DNA of 64,000 nt, taken from NCBI RefSeq assembly GCF_024758505.1, contig NZ_CP077970.1:7998001-8062000 (forward strand), in the 5' to 3' direction. The notes beneath the pieces were generated by a model. It did not search any database. It was not told the origin of the DNA and saw nothing but the letters and a program-made list of their open reading frames with translations. Source of the stretch: Bradyrhizobium arachidis (lineage in GTDB: Bacteria; Pseudomonadota; Alphaproteobacteria; Rhizobiales; Xanthobacteraceae). A program made the position numbers and the translations under genes. Below, piece by piece: positions 26,493 through 35,412 of the stretch (position 1 is its first letter; every line of letters begins with the position of its first letter).

Positions 26493-27014
26493 ATGATGAC
26501 AGCCGTTTTCAGTCAGTTCGCTGCGTACAACCGATGGGCCAATGCTCGCCTTTACGCTGCTGCGCTAGCTCTGCCAGACGAAGCGTATCGGCGTCCGATC
26601 GGCGTTTTCTTCGGGAGCCTTCACGGGACGCTTAATCACCTGCTCGTCACAGATCGGCTCTGGCTCCGTCGTCTGACGGGTGAGGGTGAACACCCCGATC
26701 GACTCAACGCCATCATCCATGACGATCGGAATGAACTGGCACGTGCCCGTTTTAGGGAAGACGAGCGCCTGATCTCCGTGGTCGAAGCCTATAGCGATAG
26801 CGACTTGGATCGGGCGCATGGCTATCAGACGACCAGCGGTCAGCCACACGAGCAGCGGATCGCAGATATCCTCCAGCACCTTTTCAACCACCAGACGCAT
26901 CATCGCGGTCAAGCACATGCTTGTTGCTCAATTCTAACCGGAAAGGAGCCGCCCTCCCTGGATCTCCTAGCGTTCCAACGAGGGGTCCCGGCGCCTTCAA
27001 TATCGCTCGACTAA
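26493..27014 (+). CDS. DinB-family metal-binding protein
   Basis: 173-residue four-helix bundle. Metal-ligand histidines lie in LHGTLNHLLVTDRLWLRRL (about 50) and FNHQTHHRGQAHACC (about 135-147), the DinB/YfiT pattern. N-terminal FSQFAAYNRWANARLY is also diagnostic. Members include thiol-dependent S-transferases (mycothiol/bacillithiol type); in proteobacteria the role is usually unknown. GGAGG precedes ATG 26493 by 5 nt. Control by the divergent LysR gene is inferred from layout. Confidence 0.88.
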   Translation: MMTAVFSQFAAYNRWANARLYAAALALPDEAYRRPIGVFFGSLHGTLNHLLVTDRLWLRRLTGEGEHPDRLNAIIHDDRNELARARFREDERLISVVEAYSDSDLDRAHGYQTTSGQPHEQRIADILQHLFNHQTHHRGQAHACCSILTGKEPPSLDLLAFQRGVPAPSISLD

Positions 27015-27355
27015 GAAAGCGGTCGCTTCGGTTTACCCCGTCAGTGTCACGCAGGCGAGGAATCTCAAGGCTCATCTTCCCTGCAGAGCTTTCGCTGCCC
27101 TGATAGGCGGCCTCCTCGCGGCGTTGCTGAAATTTGGCTGGTCTGGCCAGACGCAACGCTTCCGGGCAGGCCCCGGTTGGATGCTTACGGGATAGAAGCG
27201 GACATCAGCCAGCCGACGATCTCCGCTGAAACCGTCGAAAGTGACCCGAAGCGGTCATCTGGCTGTCCCAACTCCAACTCCCACCTTGAAGGTGACAAAT
27301 TTTCAGACATTGAGAAGAGCGGACGAAAATTGTTGCATGACGTCGGAGTGTACGA
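27015..27355. other. Intergenic region, no convincing gene
   Basis: 341 bases between the DinB and VOC genes. A 60-codon frame at 27177-27359 starts without a ribosome site and has unbiased codon use, so it is not called. No hairpin with a T-run was found. The region presumably carries the promoter of the VOC gene. Confidence 0.4.
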
Positions 27356-27733
27356 ATGAGCCCTTCCGGAGCTTTGATCGCGATCCTGCCGTGTAATGAC
27401 CTTAATGCGTCGGAGCGGTTCTACAATCGACTGGGCTTTGCGCGCCCGGACAGTGAAAGGCCTGCTCCGGGAGAGCCCGACACCTATCGCATGCTGTCGA
27501 ACGGGAAGGGCGGATATCTACATCTGACGGACGCGGTCGCGGGATGGCTAACGCCGGGCAGAAACCCTTTTGGGCTTTATCTTTACCTCGAGAGTGTTGA
27601 TGCTGCGGCGCGCGAATTTCAGCAATCACCCGAAGACAAGCCGTGGGGGATGTACGAATTTGCGATCTCGGACCCAGATGAAACGTTGGTCCGTGTCGGT
27701 TGGCCAATTCCTCTCCGCACCGGAGCGCAATAA
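27356..27733 (+). CDS. VOC-superfamily (glyoxalase/bleomycin-resistance-like) protein
   Basis: 125 residues with the beta-alpha-beta-beta-beta module: AILPCNDLNASERFYNRLGF at the N-terminus and YEFAISDPDETLVRVGWP at the C-terminus, where the glutamate/aspartate region coordinates metal in many members. It may bind or modify a small hydrophobic or antibiotic-like molecule; metal ligands are incomplete by eye, so a binding-only role is possible. No strong ribosome site precedes ATG 27356. Confidence 0.8.
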   Translation: MSPSGALIAILPCNDLNASERFYNRLGFARPDSERPAPGEPDTYRMLSNGKGGYLHLTDAVAGWLTPGRNPFGLYLYLESVDAAAREFQQSPEDKPWGMYEFAISDPDETLVRVGWPIPLRTGAQ

Positions 27734-27855
27734 TTCGTGTGCAACAGGTCCATCGTGACATTTTGCGTTGCGCTGCCGCACGACCTTGGATGCTATAGGA
27801 GCAAAGCGGACGTCTCACCGGTCAAATGACGTTGCCGGGTTTATAGGTACACGGC

Positions 27856-28728
27856 CTAGCTGTCGAACAGCGCGGCTTCGGTGAATGCGAGATCGCCGAG
27901 CCGCGGCGGCCGCGGGCCCTTTGCGTATTTCCGGCCGCGCTTCTCGGAATACCAGCCGACAATTCCCGGCACAGATCGGTTTGCATCGAAGCGAACGAGC
28001 AGACCGCCGCGCTTCGCGAGGAAGCGTCCGACATTTCCGGCAAACCTTGCGAGTTCGGCGGTGTCCCGGCAATAGAGCAGCCGATAGACCGGCACGAGAT
28101 CCTTGACCTTGTGCTTCTGAAACACGAAGGGGTGGCAGCTGTCGCCATCGCGCACGACGACGCTGAGGCAGCCAAAGGACGCATGCTGACGCAGCAGATC
28201 GGCCTCGAAGACTGAAAGCCCGTCCGCATGGTCTTCCCTGAGCTGCTCGACGGTGGCGCGCGGCACAGGCCTCGCCAATGCGAGCGCACCGTACATCTGC
28301 CCCTTGCAATAGACCGAAAAGCCCTGCGCCTCCACGGACGCCCAGGTGTGCGGCGCCGGCGTGATGTTGAAATAGGTCACGCTCTTGTCGCGCGTTGCAG
28401 CTCGTACCATCTGCGAGCCGAACATCCTGAATTCGGGTTCGACATACCAGCTCGAAACATTGCAGCGAATGACGGCCTCGTCGCCTGCGCGCAGCTCCGA
28501 GAACAGCAGCAGGATGACGCCGACCGGCACGCCGCCACGATCGAGGCAATAGCCGAAGGCGGGATAGCCGGCCGGACGCGCACGCTGGGCGTGGCGCGCG
28601 AGTCCGCGACGCCAGTATTCGTTGGAGCGAAACGCAAAACCCTTGTTGAGCAGCGCGGCAATCGCCGGCAGATCGTTCTCGACGATCTCGCGAACCTTCA
28701 GACGCGGCCCGGTTGACGGCGCAGACAT
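27856..28728 (-). CDS. GNAT-like acyltransferase of the exopolysaccharide cluster
   Basis: 290 residues from the ATG at 28728. The first half looks GNAT-like: PRLKVREIVENDLPAIAALLNKGF, then RGGVPVGVILLLFS and YVEPEFRMFGSQMVRAA with the PxxR/xG acetyl-CoA strand pattern. The second half is unusual for GNAT and contains SCHPFVFQKHKVKDLVPVYRLLYC. Likely acylates an exopolysaccharide building block, inferred only from context. The frame extends up to 28884 (GTG), so the true start is uncertain. Confidence 0.68.
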   Translation of the reverse strand: MSAPSTGPRLKVREIVENDLPAIAALLNKGFAFRSNEYWRRGLARHAQRARPAGYPAFGYCLDRGGVPVGVILLLFSELRAGDEAVIRCNVSSWYVEPEFRMFGSQMVRAATRDKSVTYFNITPAPHTWASVEAQGFSVYCKGQMYGALALARPVPRATVEQLREDHADGLSVFEADLLRQHASFGCLSVVVRDGDSCHPFVFQKHKVKDLVPVYRLLYCRDTAELARFAGNVGRFLAKRGGLLVRFDANRSVPGIVGWYSEKRGRKYAKGPRPPRLGDLAFTEAALFDS

Positions 28729-28935
28729 TGCATTCGGCGGATTTGATGTGTCCGTAAGATGCACGTGCGCGCGACCCAAATGATCCCTGCTGCGACAATC
28801 AGTATCACAGCCAAATTGACGCATGGTGGATAACAGTATGTCGCGTTCCATGCTTACAAAAGCAGCCGATAGCGGCGACTTCACTTGCGTTTACCTTAAT
28901 GAAGCGCCCGCGCGCACAAGGATTTCCGGGCCGGA

Positions 28936-30294
28936 TTACCGCCGCGGCACGCGGATCATGAACGTCTCGCCTTCGCCGAGATCGTTAAGCACGTTGCGTC
29001 CGCCGGTCGCGGCGGCGCGGCGGCGCAAGCCTTCCCAGCCCCATATCTCGACCGTGTGCGCCCAGTCGGGCAGCGTCAGCTCGAGCGCGCGGCCTGGCCG
29101 GTCGGTCCAGCCCTGCAGGTTCTGCCAGACGTAGAGCTCGGCGTCCGCACTCGTCAGCGTGGTGAGGCCGCGGCTCTTGTCGATCGACGTCAGCGTCATG
29201 TCGCCGGCGAGCCGCAAAATTGTCTGCAGCACCACGCCGCGAATCTCCGGCGACCACGGATTCTCGGTGACAGCCATGGCGTAGTGCGGACCATCGACTC
29301 GCGGCGTGTCCGCGAGATTCCATGGGAATGCCAGCGCCATGACAGGCGAACGCCCGTCCTGGCCGACCACGGCGACCTGGTCCCAGAACGCGCTCAGAAA
29401 CAATTTGCCGAGCACCCTGGAGTCGTCCCACTCCCCTGCCCGCGCCACGTTGAATTCGGTGGCGTAGAACCTGACGTCGCGCTTGAGCCCCATCGCCTGC
29501 TTGACGCGGTCGAAGCAGGTTTGCGCGGAAAACTCGCGGCCGCGCGTGATCGGGTACCAGCGGTCATTGTAGTAGGTGTGGAGATCGATGCCGTCGAGGC
29601 GACCGTCTTCCAGCAGATCCGCGATCGCAGGCCCGTAGCCGCGCAAGGTGGCATCGAGATGCGAATTGCAGGTCGCAAAGCCGCCGGGCACGACGCGCAA
29701 GGTCGCATCGACGCTGTGCACGCCATCCGCAAGCCCCGCCAGGGCATCGTGGTAAGCCGGGCGCGGAATATTGGCCAGCACGTCAGGTTCGTTAATGGCC
29801 GAGAAGACAGTGGCGCCCCATCCCGAGATACCGTTTTCCTTCGCCCATTCACCATCCGGGCGGAATCGCTCCGCGATCGCCTTCCCGGCCTGGAACCAGT
29901 CGTTATACGATCCGATCGGTTGCGGAGGATCGAGCGTTTGATAGCTGCCGTCATATTCGAGCAGGATGATCGGCGTGATTCCGTTCTTGTGCGCTTCGAG
30001 CATGCCTGCATCGAAATCTCTGGGTGTCGGACTACGCGCGACCGTCCGCCAGCCGTAGGAATTCATTCGTCCCAGTTTGGCCCCGACGCCGTGCAGGGCC
30101 TCATAGAGCTGCTCCACCGCGGGCTTGCCAGCAAGATGCGTCACGAGGTTGCCACCGCCGATGCGATCCCTCAGCCGTTCACTGCCCGCACGGTCAATCG
30201 GCGCCGCCTGCGCCGCCGCCAGGCATGACGCCATGGTTAACGCGACTGCGACTATGTCACGCAAATTAGAACGAATTTGCAATGCGAGCTTCAT
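28936..30294 (-). CDS. Secreted cellulase-like glycoside hydrolase
   Basis: 452 residues with an N-terminal hydrophobic export signal (cleavage near AQA-AP, about residue 31). The (beta/alpha)8 barrel shows the acid/base glutamate in TVFSAINEPDVL and the nucleophile glutamate in VRFYATEFNVAR, the clan GH-A arrangement, closest in feel to GH39/GH5. It may trim or release the exopolysaccharide made by the adjacent genes. Start at ATG 30294 is uncertain: it is only 11 bases from the divergent glycosyltransferase start. ATG 30237 is an alternative, but it removes most of the signal peptide. Confidence 0.75.
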   Translation of the reverse strand: MKLALQIRSNLRDIVAVALTMASCLAAAQAAPIDRAGSERLRDRIGGGNLVTHLAGKPAVEQLYEALHGVGAKLGRMNSYGWRTVARSPTPRDFDAGMLEAHKNGITPIILLEYDGSYQTLDPPQPIGSYNDWFQAGKAIAERFRPDGEWAKENGISGWGATVFSAINEPDVLANIPRPAYHDALAGLADGVHSVDATLRVVPGGFATCNSHLDATLRGYGPAIADLLEDGRLDGIDLHTYYNDRWYPITRGREFSAQTCFDRVKQAMGLKRDVRFYATEFNVARAGEWDDSRVLGKLFLSAFWDQVAVVGQDGRSPVMALAFPWNLADTPRVDGPHYAMAVTENPWSPEIRGVVLQTILRLAGDMTLTSIDKSRGLTTLTSADAELYVWQNLQGWTDRPGRALELTLPDWAHTVEIWGWEGLRRRAAATGGRNVLNDLGEGETFMIRVPRR

Positions 30295-30305
30295 AGATAA
30301 GCCCA

Positions 30306-31511
30306 ATGACGCCTAGGATCGTCCAGGTCGTTCAGGAACTCAGCAGCGCCGGCGGCGTCGAAACCGTCGCCAGCGAGCTCGTGCGCATCTTTAACCGCAA
30401 CGGCTTACCAAATGTTGTGCTGGCAAGCGCAGTCAGCAGCGATTTCGAGCGCACCGCGGGCATCGAGCGCATCATGCCCTGGCTCTCGCGGATTCCGACC
30501 CGCGGGCCGCTTCGCTATATCGGCCGGGCCATCGTGGTGCCGCTGTTCACGCTCGCGGTCACCCGCGCGCTGAGCCGCCATCCCGACGCCGTCGTGATCA
30601 GCCATGGCGACAGTTTCAAGGGCGACGTGCTGGTGGTGCACGCCGTCAACGCACAGAGCCTCGCCGAGAAGCGCAGCACCGGCCAGTGGCGCTGGCGGCT
30701 CAATCCCATGCATCTGTGGGTGAGCCTGCGCGAGCGCTGGATGATCGGCGGCTTGCGCTACCGCGTCTTCGTCGCGGTGTCCTCGCGCGTCACGCAGGAG
30801 CTGCAGCAATTCTATGACGTGCCGTCCTCCCGCATCCGCGTGATCTCCAACGGCATCGACCTCAATCGCTTCACGCCCGATCCGCAAGGTGGCCGGGCGA
30901 TCCGCGCCGAACTCGGCATTCCCGCCGATGCAAAGCTGTTGCTGTTCGTTGGCCACGAATTCCACCGCAAGGGCCTGGCGCATGTCATCGCCGCCCTGGA
31001 GACGCTCGATGACAATGTCTGGCTGCTCGTCGTCGGCTCCGACGATCCTGCGCCCTATCGCAAGCTCGCGCACAAGGCGCGCGACCGGCTGATCTTTGCC
31101 GGCCATCGCTCCGACCTGCCGGCGATCTATTCGGCTGCGGATGCCTTCGTGCTCCCGACGGCTTATGAAACGTTTTCGCTGGTCTGCATGGAGGCCATGG
31201 CCTGCGCGCTGCCGGTGTTCGCGACGCCCGTCGGCGGCATCGAGGAATATCTGACCTGCGGCGTGAACGGCTTTCGGATCAAGCCCGATGCCGACGACAT
31301 CGCAGCCACGATCGCCGACGCGTTTGCCGATCCGGCGCTGATGACCCGCATGAGGGAAGGCGCGCGCGAGACCGCACGCAAGTATAGCTGGGAGCGGATC
31401 GGCGCGCAGTATATCGAGCTATTGAAGCAGATCGACGCGATCAAGCGCGGTGGCGACGAGACGCTGGACGAGCGAGCGCCTCCGCTGCAGCCCGACACGC
31501 CGACACGATAG
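30306..31511 (+). CDS. GT4-family glycosyltransferase
   Basis: 401 residues, GT-B fold. N-terminal MTPRIVQVVQELSSAGGVETVA is the acceptor-side glycine-rich loop; the C-terminal donor domain has LLFVGHEFHRKGLAHVIAAL and the EX7E motif around PTAYETFSLVCMEAMACALPVFATPVGGIEEY. Cytoplasmic transfer of a nucleotide-sugar to a lipid-linked polysaccharide repeat is inferred. It is the only plus-strand gene in the cluster; its 3' end overlaps the opposing glycosyltransferase by 71 bases. Confidence 0.9.
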   Translation: MTPRIVQVVQELSSAGGVETVASELVRIFNRNGLPNVVLASAVSSDFERTAGIERIMPWLSRIPTRGPLRYIGRAIVVPLFTLAVTRALSRHPDAVVISHGDSFKGDVLVVHAVNAQSLAEKRSTGQWRWRLNPMHLWVSLRERWMIGGLRYRVFVAVSSRVTQELQQFYDVPSSRIRVISNGIDLNRFTPDPQGGRAIRAELGIPADAKLLLFVGHEFHRKGLAHVIAALETLDDNVWLLVVGSDDPAPYRKLAHKARDRLIFAGHRSDLPAIYSAADAFVLPTAYETFSLVCMEAMACALPVFATPVGGIEEYLTCGVNGFRIKPDADDIAATIADAFADPALMTRMREGARETARKYSWERIGAQYIELLKQIDAIKRGGDETLDERAPPLQPDTPTR

Positions 31512-32598
31512 CGCTGGCCACCGCTTCGTAGGTGAAGCGCGCCTCGACATTGCGTCGCGCGGCCTGCCCCGTCGCCTGCACCAGCGCGGCATCGTCGGTG
31601 AGGCTGGCGAGCAGCTTGCTGAGGCTGTCCGGATCGCGCTCCGGCACGATCCATCCGCCTTCGCCGACGACGTCGGGAATAGCTCCACAGGTCGACCCGA
31701 TCACCGGGATGCCGCAAGCTTGCGCCTCGATGATCACGCGTCCGAACTGCTCGCGCACGGCCTTGGTCGTCCGGGTCAGCAGCACCAGCGCATCGAGGCC
31801 GCGGATGAAGCTTGCGACGTCGGCAGGCGCGCCCCAGCCGCGAAAATCCACGCGTCCCGCAAGGCCGAGCTCATCGACGCGCCGGCGCAGCGTCTCCTCA
31901 TAGGGTCCCTCACCCATGATGCTGAGCGACACCGGCGAGGCACCGCGCGCCATCGCGTCGAGCGCCTCATCAAGTCCCTTCTCCTCGATGATGCGGCCGA
32001 CATAGCCGATCCGGAACGATTGTCCGTGCTTGGAGGAGCCGGGCGTAAAGGTCGAAACATCCACGCCGTAGCCGATCGGCGTCACCGGCCCTGCATAGCC
32101 GCGCGCGCGGACGACGGCGGTGGCGTCGGGGCTGCGCGACAGCAAATGGTCGGTGTGCTTGAGCACATGCTTGCGGATCGATTCGAACGGCGGCGGCAGC
32201 CGCTTGAGGATGTTCTGGTCCACCTCCAGCACCAGGGCCGCGCGTCGCCTGAGGATCTGCGCCTGGAGCGCAACGACGCTCCACGGCTCTTCCCAGAGAT
32301 GGATGACGTCCGGCTCGAGCTCGCGCAACAGTCGGCGCAGCCCGGGATAGAAATGGAGATACCAGCTCATCGGCCCCGCATGCGGGATCCGGATCGGCAG
32401 CACGTGAACCGATACACCATCGGCCTGGAACGGCTCCGCCGTCATGCTGCGGCCGAACTCCTGCCAGGTCGCCGGCATCACCAGATGCATGTCGACGTCG
32501 GGCCGGGACGCAAAGTGGCGGTAGCGCAGTCGCCCGGCCTCACTGCTGACGGCCGGGTGCGCGATCGACACGATCCGCAGCGGCGCGCCGTCAGACAC
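31441..32598 (-). CDS. GT4-family glycosyltransferase
   Basis: 385 residues. Donor-domain motifs: RIGYVGRIIEEKGLDEALDAM and EQFGRVIIEAQACGIPVIGSTCGAIPDV (EX7E). The acceptor domain contains VIHLWEEPWSVVALQAQ. It starts 8 bases inside the deacetylase gene, so is translationally linked with it. Its C-terminal 23 codons overlap the end of the convergent glycosyltransferase gene. Sugar specificity is unknown. Confidence 0.9.
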   Translation of the reverse strand: MSDGAPLRIVSIAHPAVSSEAGRLRYRHFASRPDVDMHLVMPATWQEFGRSMTAEPFQADGVSVHVLPIRIPHAGPMSWYLHFYPGLRRLLRELEPDVIHLWEEPWSVVALQAQILRRRAALVLEVDQNILKRLPPPFESIRKHVLKHTDHLLSRSPDATAVVRARGYAGPVTPIGYGVDVSTFTPGSSKHGQSFRIGYVGRIIEEKGLDEALDAMARGASPVSLSIMGEGPYEETLRRRVDELGLAGRVDFRGWGAPADVASFIRGLDALVLLTRTTKAVREQFGRVIIEAQACGIPVIGSTCGAIPDVVGEGGWIVPERDPDSLSKLLASLTDDAALVQATGQAARRNVEARFTYEAVASAIVSACRAAAEALARPASRRHRA

Positions 32599-33595
32599 GC
32601 CCCAGCACCCTTGCGGCCGTGCCGGTGAAGCCTGTCAGATGCATCTCCATCGCAGCAAGGCTGCGATGGCCGCCATTGATGGTGTTGCGCGGCAGGCTGA
32701 ACGCGTCGTGCCCGCGGCGCACCAGGCCCTTGCGCGTGGTGGAAGCGCTGCGGAAGCCCGCACGCTGCGCCAGCGCGAAATCGCGCGGACCGCAATCGAA
32801 GGCCCGGCCATAGGGAAACGCGAAGTGCTCGACCTGGATGCCGAGGCGCTCGTTGAGGCGCTCGCGCGACTGCTCGAGCTCCACCATCGCAGCCTCAGGC
32901 TCCAGCGAGGAAATACGTGCGTGGGTGACGGTGTGCGCGCCGATCTCGAACAGCGGATCCCGCGCAAGCTCGGCCAGCATCTCCCAGGAGATCGCGTGCT
33001 TCCAGTGCATCGCCTCGATATCGATGCCATTGGCTGCGCAGAACGCGGCATAGTGCTTTTCGGCGTCGGAACCATCCCAGGATGCGGCGATTCGATGATA
33101 GGCCGCGCGTTTCGCCTCGCTGCTCTCGACCACGACGGTCTCGTCGCCGACCCGCACGCGGTCGCGGTTGAGCAACGCGTCTTCAAGCCCGGACGACCAC
33201 AGCGGGAGGGTTCCGTCGGGAATGCCGGTCGTGACGAACAGCGTCAGCGGCACCTTGTGCTTGCGGAACAAGGGCGCAATCACTTCGTACGTATCGCGAT
33301 AGCAATCGTCGATCGAAAAGTTCACATAGCCGTTGCCGCGCTCGCCGCTCGACATGCGGCGCTGCGCCTCGCTCATCGTCACCACGTCCCAGTTCTGCGC
33401 TGCGAGATAGGCCAGGAATTTGTCGAGGAACGCGGCGTCGATATAGAAATTGCGATTGGGCAGCTTCTCCCAGAGTTCCGAAGGTGCTGCGCGATGAAAA
33501 GTAAACAGGCAGCCGCGCGGGCCGAGGGCGCGGTCAGTCACCCTGGCAAACGGTAGCGCAAGTGCACTGGCTGTGGCGAACAGCAACAATTTCAA
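32591..33595 (-). CDS. Polysaccharide deacetylase (NodB-homology) family protein
   Basis: 334 residues. A short N-terminal hydrophobic stretch is followed by a carbohydrate-esterase-4 barrel: metal/catalytic Asp pair in YVNFSIDDCYRD, the HxxxH zinc motif as HTVTH in EIGAHTVTHARIS, and FAFPYGRAF further on. Catalyses N- or O-deacetylation of a polysaccharide. The start is taken as TTG 33595: GGGAG is 5 nt upstream and TTG overlaps the previous stop (TTGA), a classic coupling. The longer frame from 33607 has no site. Confidence 0.85.
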   Translation of the reverse strand: MKLLLFATASALALPFARVTDRALGPRGCLFTFHRAAPSELWEKLPNRNFYIDAAFLDKFLAYLAAQNWDVVTMSEAQRRMSSGERGNGYVNFSIDDCYRDTYEVIAPLFRKHKVPLTLFVTTGIPDGTLPLWSSGLEDALLNRDRVRVGDETVVVESSEAKRAAYHRIAASWDGSDAEKHYAAFCAANGIDIEAMHWKHAISWEMLAELARDPLFEIGAHTVTHARISSLEPEAAMVELEQSRERLNERLGIQVEHFAFPYGRAFDCGPRDFALAQRAGFRSASTTRKGLVRRGHDAFSLPRNTINGGHRSLAAMEMHLTGFTGTAARVLGRV

Positions 33596-33951
33596 CTCAG
33601 CTCCCAACTCACGCGCAGTGTCCTGCGCACACGGTTCAGAACCGACAGTCCCATGTTGGGGAGCAGGAGCTCGACTGCGAAACCGATGCAGACGAGATAA
33701 GCGAGCCCCCCGATGAAAAGTCGAACCAGCAGTTCAATTAACGAATTCTGAATCCGCAGGTGGTGATCGACCAATAGCAGTACGAACAGCAGCGCAAAAG
33801 CCAGGAGTGTTAGGACGTTTCGCCGCTCCTCGCGCACCGACACCTTGCCGCGCAGAAGCATCAGGCCGCGAGATGCTTTTCCCAGGCTAAAATACAGCGA
33901 AATCCGCTCGGATGAGCCCTGAATCGACCACGCCCGAAGGTTAATGGACAT
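33592..33951 (-). CDS. Small membrane protein of the exopolysaccharide cluster
   Basis: 119 residues with two transmembrane helices (LLAFALLFVLLLVDHH, about 48-63, and FIGGLAYLVCIGFAVELLL, about 79-97) and a basic cytoplasmic tail. No known domain recognised; the position between the polymerase and the deacetylase suggests an accessory of export or polymerisation. No clear ribosome site before ATG 33951. Its stop overlaps the deacetylase start. Confidence 0.6.
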   Translation of the reverse strand: MSINLRAWSIQGSSERISLYFSLGKASRGLMLLRGKVSVREERRNVLTLLAFALLFVLLLVDHHLRIQNSLIELLVRLFIGGLAYLVCIGFAVELLLPNMGLSVLNRVRRTLRVSWELS

Positions 33952-34032
33952 GTTAACGATACACGCAGAAACAATGACGAACGCCGCCAGGCCGCAGCGA
34001 TTTTGGAGCGCGAACGCGATGCCGCGCAGCGG

Positions 34033-35412
34033 TCATTCGGCCGATCCCTCGGCGAGCCGGGGCGTCAGCAGAACGGCAAAAGTCCAGAACAGGAATCCGG
34101 CCTCGCCGGAGGTGATGCTGGCGAGCGGCAACTGCGCCAGCGCACCGAGCGCAAGCGCGCCGACGATGACGGCGTCCGCGGTTTGATCGGCAAAGGCCGT
34201 GCTCAGCGCGTTGCCGATCGACCAGAACAGGGCGGCGAGACAGAGGCCGCCGACGATGATCCCCATCGAGAGCCAGCAGGCGATGATCATGCCGTCGATG
34301 GGCATCGCGCCCGCCGAGCCAACGTCCGTGATCGTGAAGCCGGAGCCGAACAGCGAGGAGTCCGGCAACTTCCACAGCGTGACGAATTCCTCGAGGCGCT
34401 CCTGCGCGCTGCCGTCCTGGGTGCCTTCGCCGAGGGTCGAGAGGCGCTCGCCGACGACGTCGCCGAACGGCGTCAGCGTCGCGGCCAGCACCAGCGCGAC
34501 CGCGGTCCCGATCAGGATCATGCTGGCCCGCCGCCGCGTCGCGGAGAACAGCAGGCAAAACAGAATGCCGACGGCGAGCGAGATCCACGCCGTACGGTAG
34601 AGCGACAGCAGCAGCCCAAGGCCCGCCGGCAACGCGATCAGCAGGGCCGGCCAGCGCTTCTGCGAGAAGGCGAGCAGGAACAGCCCGACCGCGGTGAAGC
34701 TCGCATAGCTCGCCGGCGAGTTCATGGTGCTGAAGGAGCGAACGCCGTAGGGAATCGGCTGGCCGATCGACAGGATCGGCGCAAGCTGCATCCAGTACTG
34801 GTCCCATGCCGGCGGATCGACGTATTGATAGATGGCGTAGAGCCCCGTCACGGGCAGGATGACCAGAAATGCCGCCGTCGCGGCGTCGATCACTTCGCGC
34901 CTATTAGCGCTCAGCATCAGCACCGACGCATAGAGCAGCGGCGCCAGCCATTTCAGCGTGCCCGAAGCGGCATTGTTCCAGTCGGCCTGCGCCATGGACA
35001 GCATCCCGGCATAGATCACCGAGCAGGCGACGATGCCGAGCGGCCAGAACCATTTTGCCGGCACGTCCTCGGTCTCCAGCAGCCGCGGCAGATATAGCAC
35101 GGGAACGAGGATCGCGAGCAGCGGCCCGATCAGCATCAGGCCGAGCGTATCGAAGCCGATCGCGAGATCAACGAGCCGGCGCACGAAGGGCGCGAACGTG
35201 AAGAGCACCAGCGCGGCCTGCAAATGCGCCGCGGCGCCCTGACGCCACGCATACCAGCCGACCGCACCGCAGCCGAGCACGAAGACCAGCCGCGACAAAC
35301 CGCCGAGCACGCCACCGAGGCCGGCGATGACCGCCAGCAAGAGCACGGCCGCGAGCCAGCCCGGCAGCGGCCACACGCCCTGCCGTTGCGACGAGGCCAG
35401 GCTCGCGCTCAT
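34033..35412 (-). CDS. O-antigen ligase/Wzy-like polysaccharide polymerase
   Basis: 459 residues, about 11 transmembrane helices, with a large periplasmic loop (about 310-370) containing RLSTLGEGTQDGSAQERLEEF and a downstream DGMIIACW, as in the O-antigen ligase family. It would polymerise or ligate lipid-linked repeats at the periplasmic face. Starts at ATG 35412 overlapping the upstream glycosyltransferase stop (ATGA). Downstream it is followed after 81 bases by a small membrane protein. Confidence 0.88.
   Translation of the reverse strand: MSASLASSQRQGVWPLPGWLAAVLLLAVIAGLGGVLGGLSRLVFVLGCGAVGWYAWRQGAAAHLQAALVLFTFAPFVRRLVDLAIGFDTLGLMLIGPLLAILVPVLYLPRLLETEDVPAKWFWPLGIVACSVIYAGMLSMAQADWNNAASGTLKWLAPLLYASVLMLSANRREVIDAATAAFLVILPVTGLYAIYQYVDPPAWDQYWMQLAPILSIGQPIPYGVRSFSTMNSPASYASFTAVGLFLLAFSQKRWPALLIALPAGLGLLLSLYRTAWISLAVGILFCLLFSATRRRASMILIGTAVALVLAATLTPFGDVVGERLSTLGEGTQDGSAQERLEEFVTLWKLPDSSLFGSGFTITDVGSAGAMPIDGMIIACWLSMGIIVGGLCLAALFWSIGNALSTAFADQTADAVIVGALALGALAQLPLASITSGEAGFLFWTFAVLLTPRLAEGSAE

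Noticed and set aside
27177..27359. 60-codon open frame before the VOC gene
   Set aside because: No ribosome site, unbiased codons, overlaps the VOC start; likely chance.
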